61,398 nt of DNA from Myxococcales bacterium (GCA_016794525.1 JAEUJY010000017.1:1-61398), one strand, 5' to 3'. Counted from the stretch's first letter, positions 19,494-28,613 are shown. Notes: generated by a model from the sequence alone, not told the origin. Numbers and translations: made by a program.

Positions 19494-21925
19494 GCCGGGC
19501 GCTCCCAGTCAGCGATCGGATACTCATCGTCGTCGACGTCGAAATCAACGACGAACTGACTCCACGGCTCCGGCAGCGCGCCCGCCGCCATTCGCCACCA
19601 AAGATTCTGGGTTGCCGTCGAGACGACGCCGGGCTCGGGGCCATCGAGGACGATCTCTCCCAAGTTGTTCTTGCCCACAATCTCCTTCCCGTTTCCAAAG
19701 GAGTCCTGATGACTCTGATAGGCGCTTGCGATGGCCGACCAATTGGCGAGGTGGTCCGGATCAGAATGCAACGGCGGCGGCTCTTCGAAGGCCTCCGCGA
19801 TCATGTAGTCGATGCGATAGCGCCAGTCTGGAGGCGGCCCGAGACCGATCAGGTTGCCCAACTCGGCCTCCGTGCGAAGCGTCAGCGGGCTACCCGTCTG
19901 CACACGCCTAGGCCCTCCTGGATGGGTGCGCCAGTAGTCAACATTGTCGATCTGCGTCGAGTCAATATCGTGCGCGACGGCCTCTGACCACCCGAACCAG
20001 GTCTTCGGGTCCGGAATCGAGTCATAGATCTCGGGAAAGTTGTATCCCCATCGGTGTTGCCGGTTTGAGTTCTCGCTTTCACGACGGCAGCCGCTCGAGA
20101 CGAAATGCGCGATAACCGCGCGATGCGTGGCCGGCTCGCTCCGTCCGATGAGACGGCTAGCCGAATAGGCGAGTCGGGCGGCGTACGAATAGTGCAGGTC
20201 GCCTGCGAGGACGATTACCTTTCCATCGTGCGTCGGCGATGCCGCTCGCCCCACCATCGCTGCCAGAAAGCGCTCGAGCGGAACACTCTCTAGATACCAG
20301 ATATCACCGACCTCTGGCGAGTATGCAACGACCCAGTCCCAACTTCGGCTCGGCCCGGTCCCCTGATAGCTCTTCCACCACTCGTAGACGTTTTCACACC
20401 ATTGCCCAATGCGCGCGATCCATGGCATGGGGGCCTGGATCGTCGCCGAAGAAGACATGACAAAAGTGACTTCGGGCGGCGGCTCGTCGGTAGAAGGAAG
20501 CTGAGCTGCTAACGCCAACTCGGACAGCAACTCGCCGGCGGCCAGTCGATCTTCCTCGGCCGGGGAGAACTTGCGCCACGTTCGTTCGTCTAGGCCAAGC
20601 AGCTGATACCCGGGCCCCGAGGCGGAGAAATGAAAGGAGAGTGGAAGTAGCGGTGGTTCGCCCGGCACCGGCGCCACCTCGTCTGGCGGGGACTCTCCGT
20701 GCCACAGTCCGAGGTCATTGATCGGAGGAGAATCAAGGGAAGACGGATCCGGGACCGACAAGGCCCATGACAGGACTTTCTCGTGCTCGGCGAGAATGAC
20801 ACGACCGATAGCAACTGATCGGAGTACGCCCAAGATCACGTCAAAAGACCGCCATCCCTGTTCCTGAGGGGCATTGCCCCAGCCCTGAAACAGTGCAAAT
20901 GACAGAAGCGCATTCGTAACAGCGCGCCGACCCAGCGGCTGCCGGTACATGCGACGGCACCACTCGTGATTAAGATTCCAGTTATTCTTCACCTCGTGGT
21001 CGTCGAAGATCATGTACGTTGGGACGTTTGCGAGCGCTCTCCGCACCCCCGCGAGGTCGGTCACGAAATCGATTGTCTTCTGATTCCACCGGGTGATGTC
21101 TGGCCAGAGGACTGGCGACCACCAGAGCAAGTAGGATGCGCAGAACTCGGCAAGAGAGAGACGTAGGCACCGCGGCCGCTCATCGAGTTCGAAGATGTCC
21201 GCGATGCCTTCGCGCTCGCCAGGGGGGAGTTCGCTGCCAATGACATCTACTTGCGGCAAGACCTCTGGCCATCCAAGCAACGCCTCACCGATCTCACTGC
21301 ACGCGGCCAGGAGTTGTTCGGAATGCTCGTCCGCGTAGATCTGATCACCGGTGAGCGCCAAGAGGTGAGGGCGGTTGAGTGGCTGCGACACGGTATCGGC
21401 AATCATCACATCCAGCGCGAGCAGCGCGTCGTCCCCATCGTAGTCGGGATCCCGGCATGAGCCATGGACGACGCGTAGGCGGCGGACATCGTTGGGTGAA
21501 AGCGCGAACGAAGGGAGCGGAATAGCCTGCGTGTACGTCAGGGCAGCAGCCGCGGCCGCATGTGCGTCACCAGGATCGGAGAATCGAGTCAGGACCCCAA
21601 CGGAGAAGAGCGAACTGCCGCCCGGTGGATCCATCGGCGAACTCGAAGCGCCCGTCGGCATGAAATAGAGATCGTAGGTGTAGAGTGTTCCCCATGTGAG
21701 CGAGATGTTGGACAACGTCACGAGCGCGACGTGGAGATGGTCGCCGACTCGCTGCGATGCGGCGGTGGCCGTCCCTATCTGTGTGGATGTCGAAGCATCG
21801 AAGAGCTGAAGTGTGACGTCGCGCGCATCGCGCAAAGCAAGCCAGATGTTGACTTCGACGTTGGTGACCCGTCGAACGATCGGGCCCGCGAGCACAAGCG
21901 GCAGGCTCGCGATATCGACGCTCAT
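19490..21925 (-). CDS. PhoD-like metallophosphatase domain protein
   Basis: 811 residues. An N-terminal beta-sandwich-like domain (about 1-150) precedes the phosphatase domain. Metal-site motifs of the PhoD family: HGSCRDPDYDGDD near residue 158, LTGDQIYAD near 195, FDDHEVKNNWN near 308, and AGDLHYSYA near 577. PhoD enzymes are Ca/Fe phosphodiesterases/phosphatases acting outside the cytoplasm, often through Tat export. Here there is no signal peptide, so location and substrate are unclear. The Asp, Asn and His ligands appear present. The gene overlaps both neighbours (ATGA upstream, GTGA downstream). Base composition is visibly less GC-rich than most of the window, suggesting later acquisition. 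Confidence 0.85.
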   Translation of the reverse strand: MSVDIASLPLVLAGPIVRRVTNVEVNIWLALRDARDVTLQLFDASTSTQIGTATAASQRVGDHLHVALVTLSNISLTWGTLYTYDLYFMPTGASSSPMDPPGGSSLFSVGVLTRFSDPGDAHAAAAAALTYTQAIPLPSFALSPNDVRRLRVVHGSCRDPDYDGDDALLALDVMIADTVSQPLNRPHLLALTGDQIYADEHSEQLLAACSEIGEALLGWPEVLPQVDVIGSELPPGEREGIADIFELDERPRCLRLSLAEFCASYLLWWSPVLWPDITRWNQKTIDFVTDLAGVRRALANVPTYMIFDDHEVKNNWNLNHEWCRRMYRQPLGRRAVTNALLSFALFQGWGNAPQEQGWRSFDVILGVLRSVAIGRVILAEHEKVLSWALSVPDPSSLDSPPINDLGLWHGESPPDEVAPVPGEPPLLPLSFHFSASGPGYQLLGLDERTWRKFSPAEEDRLAAGELLSELALAAQLPSTDEPPPEVTFVMSSSATIQAPMPWIARIGQWCENVYEWWKSYQGTGPSRSWDWVVAYSPEVGDIWYLESVPLERFLAAMVGRAASPTHDGKVIVLAGDLHYSYAARLAYSASRLIGRSEPATHRAVIAHFVSSGCRRESENSNRQHRWGYNFPEIYDSIPDPKTWFGWSEAVAHDIDSTQIDNVDYWRTHPGGPRRVQTGSPLTLRTEAELGNLIGLGPPPDWRYRIDYMIAEAFEEPPPLHSDPDHLANWSAIASAYQSHQDSFGNGKEIVGKNNLGEIVLDGPEPGVVSTATQNLWWRMAAGALPEPWSQFVVDFDVDDDEYPIADWERPA

Positions 21926-24147
21926 CGCTTGGACGCTCCCAGCTCGTATGTGCAGCCCTCCGGTGTGACCGCAAGGAACGACTTACGCCGCGCGACGATC
22001 CGGCAGCCAGTGCTGTCCGGCGGAAGGTCATCGGCGCGCGCCCACGACGCGGTCGCGGGATTCCAGAGGATCGTGCGATCGCAGGCAGCAATCGCGACGC
22101 GGCCGTCGGCGAGCACACGGGCGGCCTGTGGGTCGCGCGGGGCGTCGAACTCGGGCAGCGCCAGGGCCGACGACGCGGTCGGCGCCCAAGTCTCGATCGG
22201 CAGGCCGTCGCGTCTCGGCGCGGTGCTGGCGCCAGCCGAGCCGCCGGCGATGAGCACCGCGCCGTCGGCGAGCTGGACCGCGAGTGGCGACGCCCGGGCG
22301 ACACGGAGCTTGCCCGCGTTGGCAAAGCCGTTCGTCCGCGGGTCGAGCGCCTGGAGCAGGTCGAGCGGCGACACCTCGTCGCCTTCCGGGAGGCCGCCGA
22401 GCGCAAGCACCCGGCCATCCTGCAGGACCAGCGCACCGACGCTGTCGCGCCGCGGCACCGCGTTGATGGTTGTCACGCGCTCGGTGGCCGGATCCCAGAC
22501 GAACACGCCTCCGAACTTCCACGTGGCATAGCGGATGCTCCAGTGGCCACCCGCCATCCGCCTGGGGACGCGGCGCTTTGCCTGGCCGCCGAGAAACGCG
22601 ACCCGGCCGTCCTGCAGCGCGACCGCCGACTGCTCGGTCAACGGCACGGGGAAGCGCCCCGCGGCGCTCCAGGCGCCAGTCCTGGGGTCCCAGATCTCGA
22701 GCGTGTCGTGGTCGATGACGCCCTCGTCATAGTCCGAGGGGCGCGGCATCGTCATCGAGCGCCAGTAGGTGACGTCGATGATGCGGTTGTGGTCCGTGCC
22801 GCCGGCGACCAGCACACGTCCATCGGCGAGGAGCGTCGCGGTGTGATGGGTCCGCGGCGCGGACATCGCACCGGTCTCGGCCCAGACACCGGTCTCAGGG
22901 TCCACGACGATCGCCCGCGCCGAGGTCTGGGAGTCGCCCACGTTGCCCCCAGCCACGAGCAGCCGCCCATCGGCGAGCGGCGTCACCGTTGCGCCGGCCA
23001 GGACGTGAGGCACCGCGGCGAGCCGGTGCCACGCGAGGTCCATCGTGGCGGCGGCGCTCCAGATCGTGGTGCGTCCGGTCGCGTCGACGGCGAGGATGCG
23101 GCCATCCGGGAGCGCCGCGAACACCCGGTCGACGTCATGGGGGCTCGCGATGCGCTGCCACCTATCGGAGCGTGTCGAGAAGAGACTCGCACTGGTTCTT
23201 GAACGGTTCGGACGCGCGACCAGGACACGGTCGTCTCCCAGCGGCGCTGAGCGTATCCCCCCTCCGCGGTATGACTCTGGCGGTGGCGCAATCTCGCGCC
23301 ACGTCGAGGAAGAGGGGGCCCAGAGTAGCCATCCGCGGGTCGACCTCGCGATGATATGTTGCCCTGCCTCGGCGATAGCGTAGTTCAGCGACTCACTTGG
23401 TCGCGCCTGAGCAATCAGGACAGCAGCGATATCTGGCGCCGGAGATCGCATCACGGATGTGTCGTCCAGGAACCACGTGATCGTCCGGTCCGGTAGAGCA
23501 AGCACCCCGCGAACGCCGTAGTACGGCGTTCGGTATGGGGTGAGGGCATTCGCGAGACCACGCGATGACCACGCAAACGCCCTGAGGAAGCTGTCGTGGT
23601 CGAACCCAACCACGAGCACCTCGCTTCGGCCGAGTGGCAGAAGGCGCTGCAAGGTGAACGGCGCCGCCGCGTGCGCGACCTCCATCCACTGGTTAGTGGC
23701 CACCTCGTAGACGATGAACACGGCTTCACCGCGGCGCCAATCGCTCGGCGGCCCAGGCACCTGGACACCGACGAAGATGCGGCCATCGTCGAGTTCAACG
23801 CCGGCGCCGTTGCACAGCGCGATCGGCAGCGGCGCGAGCCGGCGCCACGCCATGGTCGCGGGCTCGAACAGCTCGACGTCGGTGACACAGGGCGCGTCTG
23901 CGCCCCCGACCCGACCACCTGCGAACAACACACGCCCACCCGAAAGGGCCAGCATGAGCCCCTCGGTGCGGCGCGTCGACGCGGACGGCCCGGCGCTCCA
24001 CGCACCCAGCGGCGGCTCCTCGAGCGGCGCGCTGCAGGTGCCCATCGGCGGCAACGGCGCCAGCGGCGGTGGACGGCACCCGCCGCACACCAGCGTGAGT
24101 GCCACCACGAGCCCCATCCCCCGTCCGCCCGGACCAATTCCGCTCAT
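21922..24147 (-). CDS. Kelch-type beta-propeller lipoprotein
   Basis: 741 residues from the ATG at 24147; an internal ATG at 24117 (MGLVVALTLVCGGC) is a possible alternative. The lipobox-like VCGGC followed by RPPPLAPLPP indicates a lipoprotein. The rest consists of kelch/galactose-oxidase-like blades with recurring units such as LADGRLLVAGGNVGD, LADGRVLVAGGTDHN, LQDGRVLALGG and LADGAVLIAGGSAG. Such propellers usually bind proteins or sugars at the surface. The C-terminal half is about 90% identical by eye to the next gene upstream, so the pair arose by tandem duplication. The stop overlaps the start of the PhoD-like gene (ATGA). Confidence 0.85.
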   Translation of the reverse strand: MSGIGPGGRGMGLVVALTLVCGGCRPPPLAPLPPMGTCSAPLEEPPLGAWSAGPSASTRRTEGLMLALSGGRVLFAGGRVGGADAPCVTDVELFEPATMAWRRLAPLPIALCNGAGVELDDGRIFVGVQVPGPPSDWRRGEAVFIVYEVATNQWMEVAHAAAPFTLQRLLPLGRSEVLVVGFDHDSFLRAFAWSSRGLANALTPYRTPYYGVRGVLALPDRTITWFLDDTSVMRSPAPDIAAVLIAQARPSESLNYAIAEAGQHIIARSTRGWLLWAPSSSTWREIAPPPESYRGGGIRSAPLGDDRVLVARPNRSRTSASLFSTRSDRWQRIASPHDVDRVFAALPDGRILAVDATGRTTIWSAAATMDLAWHRLAAVPHVLAGATVTPLADGRLLVAGGNVGDSQTSARAIVVDPETGVWAETGAMSAPRTHHTATLLADGRVLVAGGTDHNRIIDVTYWRSMTMPRPSDYDEGVIDHDTLEIWDPRTGAWSAAGRFPVPLTEQSAVALQDGRVAFLGGQAKRRVPRRMAGGHWSIRYATWKFGGVFVWDPATERVTTINAVPRRDSVGALVLQDGRVLALGGLPEGDEVSPLDLLQALDPRTNGFANAGKLRVARASPLAVQLADGAVLIAGGSAGASTAPRRDGLPIETWAPTASSALALPEFDAPRDPQAARVLADGRVAIAACDRTILWNPATASWARADDLPPDSTGCRIVARRKSFLAVTPEGCTYELGASKR

Positions 24148-24243
24148 GGCGTGGACCTTATGCTTCAATGCTATACTCGTCAAGCCGGTCCGGTGCACGA
24201 CGTGATCCGGGACAACAGGCCCCCCCTGTTCCGTGCCGCTGAT

Positions 24244-26832
24244 TCACCAACAGCGGGTGATATGTGACGCATCAGTCGTCGCCAAGCGCCGCATTCCAAT
24301 CCGTTGCGACGCTCCCAGCTCATAGGTGCAGCCCTCGGGGGTGATCGCGAGGAACGACGCACCCCGCGCGACGATCCGGCAGCCGGCGCTGTCGGGCGGC
24401 AGGTCGTCGGCACGCGCCCACGACGCGGTCGCGGGATTCCAGAGGATCGTGCGGTCGCACGCAGCGATCGCGACGCGGCCGTCGGCGAGCACGCGGGCGG
24501 CCTGTGGGTCGCGCGGAGCGTCGAACTCGGGCAGCGCCGGGGCCGACGACGCGGTCGGCGCCCACGTCTCGATCGGCAGGCCGGCGCGGCGCGGCGCGGT
24601 GCTGGCGCCCGCCGAACCGCCGGCGACGAGCACGGTGCCGTCGGCGAGCTGGAGCGCGAGCGGCGATGCCCGCGCGACGCGGAGCTTGCCCACCGTGGCA
24701 AAGCCGTTGGTCCGCGGGTCGAGCGCCTGGAGCAGGTCGAGCGGCGCCGGCTCGTTGCCTTCCGGGACGCCGCCGAGCGCAAGCACTCGGCCATCCTGCA
24801 GGACCAGCGCGCCGACGCGATCGCGGCGCGGCGTCGCGTTGATGTCGGTCACGCGCGCGGTGGCCGGATCCCAGACGAGCACGCCGCCGAACTTCCACGT
24901 CGCGTAGCGGATGCTCCAGTGGCCACCGGCCATCCGCTTGGGGACGCGGCGGCTCGCGTGACCGCCGACAAAGGCGACGCGGCCGTCCTGCAGCACGACC
25001 GCGGTCTGCTCGGTGAGCGGCACGGGGAAGCGTCCCGCGGCGCTCCAGGCGCCTGTCCTGGGGTCCCAGACTTCGAGCGAGTCGTGGTCGATGAGGCCCT
25101 CGTCGTAGTCCGCCGGGCGCGGCATCGTCATCGAGCGCCAGTAGGTGACGTCGATGATGCGGTTGTGGTCGGTGCCGCCGGCCACCAGCACGCGGCCGTC
25201 GGCGAGGAGCGTCGCGGTGTGATGGATCCGTGGCGTCGACATCGCGCCGGTCTCGGCCCAGGCGCCAGTCTCGGGATCGACGACGATCGCCCGCGCCGAG
25301 GTCTGGGAGTCGCCGACGTTGCCGCCGGCCACGAGCAACCGGCCGTCGGCGAGCGGCGTTACTGTCGCGCCAGCCAGGACCTGCGGAACCGCGGCGAGCC
25401 GATGCCAGCTGAGGTCCATCGTGGCGGCGGCGCTCCAGAGCGTGGTGCGTCCGGTCGCGTCGACCGCGAGGATGCGGCCGTCCGGGAGCGCCGCGAACAA
25501 CCGGTCGACGTCGTGAGGGCTCGCGATGCGCTGCCACGTATCGGTGGGTATCGAGAAGATGCTTGCGCTGGTGTTGGAGCGGTTCGGACGCGCGATCAAG
25601 ACGCGGTCGACGCGGTCACCTTCCAGCAGCGCCGCGCGTAGCCCGCCTGTTCGGTCGTGTTCCGGCGGCGACGCAATCTCGCGCCACATCGAGGAGGAGG
25701 GGGCCCAGAGTAGCCATCCCCTTGCAGACCTCGCAATGACGTGTTGCGCGGCCACAATGGCGTAACCGAGCGACTCTCGCGGTCGCGCGGCAGCGATCAG
25801 GACGGGCGCGAGGTCCGGCGCCGGCGACCGCAGCACGGATGTGTCGTCTAGGAACCACGTGACTGTTCGGTCGCGTGAGGTGAGTACCCCGCGGACCCCG
25901 TAGTACGGCGTTCGTGGCGGAGGGAAGGATTTCGTGAGTCCATTCGATGACCATGTGAACGCACTGATGAGGCTGTCTTGGTCGAACCCAGCCAAGAATA
26001 CTTCGTTTCTGCCAAGTGGCAGAACTCGCTGCAGGTTGAACGGCGCCGGGACGTGCGCCACTTCAGTCCACAGACTGGTCGACGGCTCGTAGACGATGAA
26101 GACGGCCTCGCCGTATCGCCAGTTGCTGGGCGACCCAGGCACCTGGATGCCGACGAAGATGCGGCCGTCGTCGAGCTCGACGCCATCGCCGCTGCACATC
26201 GCGATCGGCAGCGGCGCGAGCTTGCGCCACGCCATGGTCGTAGGCTCGAACAGCTCGACGTCGGTGACACAGGGCGCGTCTGCGTCCCCGACCCGGCCCC
26301 CGCGAACAGCACACGACCACCCGACAGCGTCATCATGAGGCCGCCGGTGCGTCGCGTCGGTGCGGACGGCCCCGCGGTCCACGCGCCGAGGGCTGGCGCC
26401 TCGAGCGGCGCGCTGCAAGTACCGATCGGCGGCAAGGGCGCCAGCGGCGGTGGGCGACACCCGGCCCACAGCCCCACAACCGCGAGCACCAGCCAGAATC
26501 GCCGCCTGCCCCCGCCGGCGCCCGCGCGCGTGCGAGCACGAGCACATCACTCCCAAGACAGTGTCGTGCACTGAGACTTGCACTGGGACCTTGAGGATGT
26601 CGTTCCCTTGACCGTCTTGAATCGCAAGGAAGTCGATGTCCGTGCCCTTCGCCGACGCCGACGCGGTAAGCCGGCGGCTCGATAGCGTCGCGAGCGACAC
26701 ACTCTGCGCAAGCGCAAGCGGGTTGTTGACGAGAATCCAGGCGTTCGTGCCTAGATGGTTCATGAACAGTTCGAGTTCAACGGGCTGCCCGCGCAAGAGG
26801 TGTAGCTCGGCACTCGGATACAGCTTGATCAT
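24244..26832 (-). CDS. Kelch-type propeller paralogue, N-terminally chimeric or frameshifted
   Basis: A single 862-residue frame starting MIKLYPSAELHLL, whose ATG overlaps the preceding stop (ATGA). Residues 1-~95 are a small beta-rich domain unlike the neighbouring paralogue. Residues ~97-176 are out of frame with respect to that paralogue: its lipobox region (WAGCRPPPLAPLPP) and first blade are present, but in another frame. From residue ~177 (VTDVELFEP) onward the kelch repeats align in frame to the end, with 18 extra C-terminal residues. A one-base deletion in the C run at 26297-26301 relative to the paralogue explains the shift. Either this is a decayed lipoprotein gene fused to an upstream small gene, or the fusion is functional. 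Confidence 0.65.
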   Translation of the reverse strand: MIKLYPSAELHLLRGQPVELELFMNHLGTNAWILVNNPLALAQSVSLATLSSRRLTASASAKGTDIDFLAIQDGQGNDILKVPVQVSVHDTVLGVMCSCSHARGRRRGQAAILAGARGCGAVGRVSPTAAGALAADRYLQRAARGASPRRVDRGAVRTDATHRRPHDDAVGWSCAVRGGRVGDADAPCVTDVELFEPTTMAWRKLAPLPIAMCSGDGVELDDGRIFVGIQVPGSPSNWRYGEAVFIVYEPSTSLWTEVAHVPAPFNLQRVLPLGRNEVFLAGFDQDSLISAFTWSSNGLTKSFPPPRTPYYGVRGVLTSRDRTVTWFLDDTSVLRSPAPDLAPVLIAAARPRESLGYAIVAAQHVIARSARGWLLWAPSSSMWREIASPPEHDRTGGLRAALLEGDRVDRVLIARPNRSNTSASIFSIPTDTWQRIASPHDVDRLFAALPDGRILAVDATGRTTLWSAAATMDLSWHRLAAVPQVLAGATVTPLADGRLLVAGGNVGDSQTSARAIVVDPETGAWAETGAMSTPRIHHTATLLADGRVLVAGGTDHNRIIDVTYWRSMTMPRPADYDEGLIDHDSLEVWDPRTGAWSAAGRFPVPLTEQTAVVLQDGRVAFVGGHASRRVPKRMAGGHWSIRYATWKFGGVLVWDPATARVTDINATPRRDRVGALVLQDGRVLALGGVPEGNEPAPLDLLQALDPRTNGFATVGKLRVARASPLALQLADGTVLVAGGSAGASTAPRRAGLPIETWAPTASSAPALPEFDAPRDPQAARVLADGRVAIAACDRTILWNPATASWARADDLPPDSAGCRIVARGASFLAITPEGCTYELGASQRIGMRRLATTDASHITRCW

Positions 26833-27446
26833 CGCGCCACCGCAGGTGGTGGTACGAGCTTGTGAGTTTCGTAAGTGTAGACGCCGGGCGCCGTATACTG
26901 GACGCCTTCGTGGGCCGTTGTCGCGGGCGCCGTACCCCAGCCGCGCCGCGTACGCGCAAGCTCACCGTGTTTCCACTCGAGCCAGGTGCCGGCAGGGAAT
27001 CCCTCGACGCAGAAGCCCTGGACCAAGAGCGAACCATCGGGGGCGACCACCTCGACAGGTCCGTCGAGTCGCTTGTCGGCGCCTCGGCACACGAGGGCGT
27101 GACTTCCAGCGGGAGCCTCGAATGCGATGCCACAAAGCGCTATCCCACTCAGACACGACTCCATCGGCCAACCAATCGGGTCGTAGACGAGCTGTCCGGG
27201 AGCTAGCTCACGGGGCGGCTCGATACTAGGCCAAAAGTGCCCGGCTTCATATCCGATGGCGCACGTCATCGGGTATTCTTCCGGCTTGGGCGAAGTGTCT
27301 GAGCATTCAAACGCCACCGCCCGAGATCTTCCTGCGAGCGGAGGTGCTGGAACTGCTTTCACTGGCGACACGCCCCGACCACAGCAAGCCGAGACGAAGG
27401 AGAGAAGGAGAACAAGGAGTAGCCGCGCCGCGCCGCCGAAGCTCAT
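26829..27446 (-). CDS. Small lipoprotein of unknown function
   Basis: 205 residues starting MSFGGAARLLLVLLLSFVSAC, with lipobox VSAC followed by CGRG. The mature part is rich in Gly/Pro and cysteines (SCLSGIALCGIAFEAP, ALVCRGADKRLDGPVEV, GFCVEGFPAGTWLEWKHGEL). It ends with YTYETHKLVPPPAVAR. The segment FPAGTWLEWKHGELAR resembles MORN-like antitoxin-type repeats only loosely. The ATG overlaps the stop of the upstream exported protein gene (ATGA), and its stop overlaps the start of the chimeric kelch gene (ATGA). It is less GC-rich than most of the window. No family recognised. Confidence 0.75.
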   Translation of the reverse strand: MSFGGAARLLLVLLLSFVSACCGRGVSPVKAVPAPPLAGRSRAVAFECSDTSPKPEEYPMTCAIGYEAGHFWPSIEPPRELAPGQLVYDPIGWPMESCLSGIALCGIAFEAPAGSHALVCRGADKRLDGPVEVVAPDGSLLVQGFCVEGFPAGTWLEWKHGELARTRRGWGTAPATTAHEGVQYTAPGVYTYETHKLVPPPAVAR

Positions 27447-28496
27447 TGGGCACTCACTAGGAAATGGACGTTCCGCATCAGTCGCGCAGTGTATGACCCA
27501 GCGGCGCAGATGTACTCGAGCAGTTTCGCCCGATCGAACACCTGCCGCAGGTATGGCAGTCGTCCTGGCGCCGCTGCCGCCGAGTCCACTCGGACGATGC
27601 CAAGAGCGTCGAACACAGCATGCCAGCCCGGGAAGTGGCTGCGCAGTTGCTCGACGAGCAACGCGTCGACGAGTTGCCCTGGGAGCTCGGCGCGCATCGC
27701 GGGCAGGAGATCGGCCGCGGCCGTGAGCGCGTCGATGGCGCCCCAAAGCGAGCAGCACTGACGGGATCAGCACGCCGAGGTCGACCTCGATGCCGTCACC
27801 GCCGCTGCAGCCCGCGCAGCCGCGTCTGGCGACCGGTGGCGGATAGCGCTCGTAGCACTCGTACTCGGCGTAGTCGGTCACCATCGGTGGCGTGGCGATG
27901 AAGGTCGTGCGGTAGAGGGCGAACCGGCCGCGCTCGCCGACCCCGACCCGGTACGGGCGCGCGCCGGTGAACGTGAGCTCGGCACCGGCCTCGCCGAGCA
28001 CGACCGCGTCGACCTTCACCCGCACGCGCACCGTGGGCAGCGGCCGGCTCGCCCGGACGTCGATGGTCTGGCCAGCCCCGACCGCGACGGCGCACGTGAT
28101 CGGCTCGGCGTCGTTGGCGCACAACGTGACGTCGTAGGTGTCGGGCGAGAGCGCGCACACGCGAAGACGATCGAGTCGCGGCGCGCCGGGCACCGCCGTG
28201 ATTGACGACGGCGTCGTGATCAGCCGTCCGGCCGACCGGACGGTCGCCGTGACGCCGTTCGCGCAGCCCACCAGGCGGGCCGTGAGACAGGTCTCGCCGC
28301 CCGTGGCCACGAGCTCGGGCCAGCACCGCGCGCGTGGCACATCGACCTCGAGCACCGTCCCGTCGACGACCACCGTGGGGGCGGGTGGACAGCGGGGGGC
28401 GGGGCGCGCTTCATTCCCCTCGGCCCGGTGGTCTTCGGCCAGCGTGGCGCCGAGCGACAGCACCACGGTGAGTCCGAGTCGACCTGCCGCGCTCAT
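27443..28496 (-). pseudogene. Exported protein gene with an apparent one-base frameshift
   Basis: The first frame starts at ATG 28496 with a signal peptide (MSAAGRLGLTVVLSLGATLA) and a Cys-rich beta domain through CAGCSGGDGIEVDLGVLIPS. It then turns Arg-rich and out of character at the G4 run (27741-27744 on the plus strand). In another frame a coherent helical protein continues as GAIDALTAAADLLPAMRAEL and ends with MRNVHFLVSAQ at 27443, overlapping the next start (ATGA). Removing one G joins both parts into one ~350-residue protein. The total span (1054 nt) is one base over a multiple of three. It may be a genuine mutation or a sequencing error. It is the promoter-proximal gene of the operon. 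No family recognised. Confidence 0.7.
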
Positions 28497-28564
28497 CGGT
28501 GAGCGCCTGGGTACGCGTGATGGTACTTCCAAGTGCCCCGACCAATGCCCCGCATGGTGACGAC

Positions 28565-28594
28565 CCTAGGACTCTTGCGATGGGCATGTCAAGC
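28565..28594 (-). promoter_or_regulatory. Candidate sigma-70-type promoter of the nine-gene operon
   Basis: On the minus strand a perfect TTGACA (28594-28589) is followed after 18 nt by TAGGGT (28570-28565; the TANNNT pattern). Transcription would start near 28558 and give a leader of about 60 nt before the ATG at 28496. It is the only perfect -35 hexamer I noticed, and it sits exactly upstream of the first gene of the block. Confidence 0.5.
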
Positions 28595-28596
28595 TT

Positions 28597-28613
28597 CGCG
28601 TCAAACGCGAACC
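28597..28613. promoter_or_regulatory. Inverted repeat next to the operon -35 box (possible operator)
   Basis: TTCGCGT and ACGCGAA form a 7-bp inverted repeat around three bases, two bases upstream of TTGACA. Such symmetry next to a -35 box fits a dimeric regulator site. It could instead be a short hairpin; no T-run follows, so a terminator is unlikely. Confidence 0.4.

Noticed and set aside
26829-28532. One 567-residue minus-strand frame joining the exported protein and the small lipoprotein
   Set aside because: The middle ~85 residues are Arg-rich and out of character, a TTG start is needed, and the lipoprotein has its own lipobox signal and coupled ATG. A frameshift at 27741-27744 explains the data better.
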